A model generated the notes under the pieces. The model searched no databases, had not been told where the DNA came from, and was given only the letters and a program-made list of their open reading frames with translations. A program made the position numbers and the translations under genes. From NCBI GenBank assembly GCA_014534155.1, contig JACVSB010000052.1, positions 1 through 8,853 on the forward strand: DNA of 8,853 nt, given 5' to 3'. The DNA comes from Thermoleophilia bacterium. GTDB lineage: Bacteria > Actinomycetota > Thermoleophilia > Gaiellales > Gaiellaceae. Shown here piece by piece: positions 6,869 through 8,853 of the stretch (position 1 is the stretch's first letter; every line of letters starts with the position of its first letter).

Positions 6869-7648
6869 GTGACGGACCGGGGCAGCCTTCGTGGCGGCGG
6901 GAACGCCCATGGAGCACGGACGCACCGCTCGACCGGCGGGTCGTCGGGGTGGGCTCGTAGGTGCGCCTCGTGGACGATCGTCGCCGTCGCTTTCACGGGG
7001 GCGTGCGCAGGAGTCGGCGACGAGGCACCGCCGACGCTTCCTCCGGAGGAGACAACCGCGGCGACGACGGACGCGCTCGTCCCCCCGCTTTCCCCGCCGG
7101 CTCCTCCCGTCGTCGCCTCGGGTCGCCGATCCGGGCAGAGGGCGTTCACGCTCGGCGAAGGGCCGCTGATCGCGAGCGCACGGCTCGAGGGGTCCGGTCG
7201 CGCGGAGGTCCTCCTCCAGAGCGGCTTGAGGACGCAGGTGCTCCTCTTCGCCGCGCGCGCGCCGCTCCGGGGCGAGCGCGCGGTCTGGTGGCTCGACGCC
7301 GGCGCCTACGAGCTGCGCGTTCGCGCGCCCGGCGCGTGGCGCGTCACGCTCACGCCGTGGCGGCCCGACGACTCCGATCGCCTCCTGGAGGGAGGCTTCG
7401 CGGGGCACGGCCCGACGGCGATCCCGGTCGGGGTCGAGAGCGACGTGCCCGCGTCGGTCGCGGTCGCGAGCAGCGCGCGCTCGCGGTTCTCCCTCGCTCT
7501 GCTCCCCTTCAGCCCGTACAGCGAGGAGGTCCGGCTCGCCGACGGGCGCGGGCCGGTCGACGAGACGTTTCCCGTCTCGCTCGACCCGGGCGACTACCTG
7601 ATGCAGGTGGACGCACGCGGCCCCTGGCGCCTCGCGTTCGGCGGCTAG
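6869..7648 (+). CDS. Probable lipoprotein or secreted protein with duplicated C-terminal beta domain
   Basis: This encodes 259 residues from GTG at 6869, 7 nt after the PLP-enzyme stop. No other start codon occurs in frame before the hydrophobic segment. A long polar N-terminus leads to a short hydrophobic stretch, SWTIVAVAFTGAC (34-46). Cys46 is a plausible lipidation site, though Thr at -3 makes the lipobox imperfect. A Pro/Thr/Ala-rich linker follows (about 51-85). Two similar halves then appear: about 92-162, ending LDAGAYELRVRAPGAWRVTL, and about 176-258, ending LDPGDYLMQVDARGPWRLAF. Both share a pattern of L-D-x-G-x-Y, alternating hydrophobics and a G-x-W, suggesting tandem beta-sandwich domains. 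I recognise no named family. The ribosome site is weak, so expression probably depends on coupling to the upstream gene. Its stop overlaps that of the convergent ABC gene by 4 nt. Existence of the gene is likely; function is unknown. Confidence 0.75.
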   Translation: MTDRGSLRGGGNAHGARTHRSTGGSSGWARRCASWTIVAVAFTGACAGVGDEAPPTLPPEETTAATTDALVPPLSPPAPPVVASGRRSGQRAFTLGEGPLIASARLEGSGRAEVLLQSGLRTQVLLFAARAPLRGERAVWWLDAGAYELRVRAPGAWRVTLTPWRPDDSDRLLEGGFAGHGPTAIPVGVESDVPASVAVASSARSRFSLALLPFSPYSEEVRLADGRGPVDETFPVSLDPGDYLMQVDARGPWRLAFGG

Positions 7649-8853
7649 AGGACGAGGCGCTCGTCGGCTGCCGCGATCAGGTCGGGGTCGTGCGAGGCGG
7701 CGACGACGGTCGTTCCGCGTTTCGCCGCCCGCTGCAGGAGCGCGATGATCACGCGCCCGGAGAAGCGGTCGAGGTGCGCGGTCGGCTCGTCCGCGACCAG
7801 GAGCGGCGGTCCCGAAGCGAGGGCGCGAGCGAGGGCGACGCGGCGTTGCTCGCCGCCGGACAGGCGGTCGGCCCTGCGGTCGCCCAGCTTTTCGAGCCCG
7901 ACCCACTGGAGCAACCGCTCGGCGTGCGCGCGGGCCTCGGGGCGTGGTCTTCCACGGAGGAGGAGCGCGAGCTCGACGTTCTCCAGTGCCGAGAGCGAGC
8001 CGGCGAGCTCCGAGTGCTGCGAGAGATAGCCGAGCGTCCGCTGGCGCCAGCGGGCGGCCTCGTCGCCCTCGAGCTCGTCGACGGGCTCGCCGGCGACCGT
8101 CACACGTCCGGCCTCGGGCCGCTCGAGCGCAGCGACGAGGCTGAGGACGGTCGTCTTCCCCGATCCCGAAGGCCCGGCGACCACGTGCAGCCGGCCCGAG
8201 GAGAAGACGTGCGAGAGGCCCGTGACGACGTGCTGGGCGCCGAACGACTTGCGCACGTCCGCGAGCACGACCTCGGTGGCGACGTCGCGCCCGTCGTCGG
8301 CGCCGGCCTCGGTCGCCGGCTCGGCCGCCCGATCCCGAACGGGTGCGGCTTCAGCGTCCGGGGCGAGCTCGAGCCTCCCGGCGCGAACGGACGCCCGCAC
8401 ACGGTTCCCGAGGCCGGCTTCCACGCGCAGGCTCTCGGGGAGCCGGACCCACCCTTGCTCGTCGACGACGAGGACGGGGTCGGTCGCGCCCTCGGCCGCG
8501 AGGCGTCCGTCGCGCACGTGGATCGTCCGCGGCGTTCGCAGGGCGACCGCTTCGTCGTGGGTGACGATGAGGCCGGCCGCGCCCGTCGTCTCGGCCAGCT
8601 CGAGGAGGAGCTCGACGACGATCGCCGAGGCGGATGCGTCGAGCTCGCCGGTCGGCTCGTCCGCGAGCACGAGCGCCGGCCGCTTCGCCAGGGCCGCGCA
8701 GACGGCGACCCGCTGCTGCTCGCCGCCCGAGAGCTCGTACGGCCGGGCGTCCTCGCGGCCCCCGAGGCCGGCGGTCCGCAGGAGCGAAGCGGCCCGCCGG
8801 TGCGCCGGAGGTCCTCGGACCCCGAGGAAGCGGAGCGGCAGCGCGACGATCTC
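7645..8853 (-). CDS. Fused tandem ABC transporter ATPase, LolD/MacB-like (N-terminus outside window)
   Basis: The frame is open to the right edge, so the true start lies beyond 8853; 402 residues are visible. A GTG at 8670 sits inside the first Walker B motif and cannot be the start. The first ATPase domain lacks its Walker A here but shows the signature LSGGEQQRV (8707-8733), Walker B ALVLADEPTGELD and the switch histidine in VTHDEA. A linker follows with an AbrB-like segment. The second domain is complete: Walker A GPSGSGKTT (8149-8175), Q-loop YLSQHSEL, signature LSGGEQRRVALARAL, Walker B LLVADEPTAHLD and switch histidine ASHD. The motifs resemble LolD/MacB/FtsE-type ATPases, which serve FtsX-like permeases acting on lipoproteins, peptides or antibiotics. 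Because both domains are on one chain, a single polypeptide could supply the whole ATPase pair. The permease is not in this window. Both visible sets of catalytic motifs are intact. Confidence 0.92.
   Translation of the reverse strand, partial: EIVALPLRFLGVRGPPAHRRAASLLRTAGLGGREDARPYELSGGEQQRVAVCAALAKRPALVLADEPTGELDASASAIVVELLLELAETTGAAGLIVTHDEAVALRTPRTIHVRDGRLAAEGATDPVLVVDEQGWVRLPESLRVEAGLGNRVRASVRAGRLELAPDAEAAPVRDRAAEPATEAGADDGRDVATEVVLADVRKSFGAQHVVTGLSHVFSSGRLHVVAGPSGSGKTTVLSLVAALERPEAGRVTVAGEPVDELEGDEAARWRQRTLGYLSQHSELAGSLSALENVELALLLRGRPRPEARAHAERLLQWVGLEKLGDRRADRLSGGEQRRVALARALASGPPLLVADEPTAHLDRFSGRVIIALLQRAAKRGTTVVAASHDPDLIAAADERLVL
8365..8475 (-). other. AbrB/SpoVT-like segment between the two ABC domains
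   Basis: This lies inside the tandem ABC ATPase, just after the first domain ends (VRDGRLAAEG). About 37 residues run VLVVDEQGWVRLPESLRVEA followed by GLGNRVRASVRAGRLEL. The arrangement of a strand, a G-x-[VL]-x-LP turn, a short helix, an x-R-V-x strand and a final G-x-L-x-L strand matches the swapped-hairpin AbrB fold. In AbrB proteins this fold dimerises and often binds DNA. Here it more likely serves as a dimerisation or spacer element. The assignment rests on pattern alone. Confidence 0.55.

Noticed and set aside
5131..7149. Minus-strand open frame of 672 codons opposite the propeller and PLP-enzyme genes
   Set aside because: It spans three genes on the other strand and has low-complexity Arg/Gly/Asp composition with no domain; it is a composition shadow.
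8667..8670. GTG as the start of a 341-residue ABC protein
   Set aside because: The codon lies inside a Walker B motif, and the same frame continues upstream through an intact LSGGEQQRV signature to the window edge, so the gene is longer.
7780..8670. Near-identical stretches around 7780-7800 and 8650-8670
   Set aside because: Both encode the conserved Walker B motifs (ADEPT) of the two ABC domains, so the similarity reflects domain homology.

Overview
The window is very GC-rich (roughly 70% or more by eye), with short gaps, GTG starts and stop/start overlaps. Long antisense open frames shadow nearly every gene, as expected at this base composition. The protein types (hydantoinase A/B pair, PD40 propeller, Tat-exported PLP enzyme, fused tandem ABC ATPase with an AbrB-like linker, WWQW-type secreted protein) fit a free-living high-GC bacterium. 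An actinobacterium, perhaps of the Thermoleophilia type, is my best guess. No rRNA, tRNA or marker gene confirms this.

Layout. (1) 2-2268, plus strand: the 3' end of a hydantoinase/oxoprolinase A subunit gene (hyuA-like), coupled by a TGATG overlap to a complete B subunit gene (hyuB-like). (2) 2265-3218, minus strand: an EamA/DMT-family transporter, whose stop overlaps the hyuB stop by 4 nt. (3) 3219-3552: a 334-nt gene-free stretch with a perfect 31-bp palindrome, a shorter copy 140 bp away, a 15-bp-spaced GTCCGG triplet and two competing GC-rich hairpins. (4) 3553-4293, minus strand: a secreted protein of unknown function. (5) 4294-4483: a 190-nt divergent intergenic region that must serve genes on both sides. 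(6) 4484-7648, plus strand: a tight three-gene unit encoding a membrane-anchored PD40/TolB-like propeller, a Tat-signal class V aminotransferase-fold enzyme and a probable lipoprotein with an internal duplication. (7) 7645-8853, minus strand: a fused tandem ABC ATPase (LolD/MacB-like), running off the right edge and overlapping the lipoprotein stop by 4 nt.

How the genes may work together. HyuA and HyuB would form one ATP-dependent amide/lactam-hydrolysing (or carboxylating) enzyme. The three-gene unit looks like an envelope module, because all three products carry export or anchoring signals; its substrate is unknown. The ABC ATPase probably powers a FtsX/MacB-type permease encoded outside the window. 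The most unusual material is the palindrome cluster at 3236-3536 and the exported propeller/PLP-enzyme/lipoprotein unit. No CRISPR array, transposase, integrase or recognised defence or toxin system is present.
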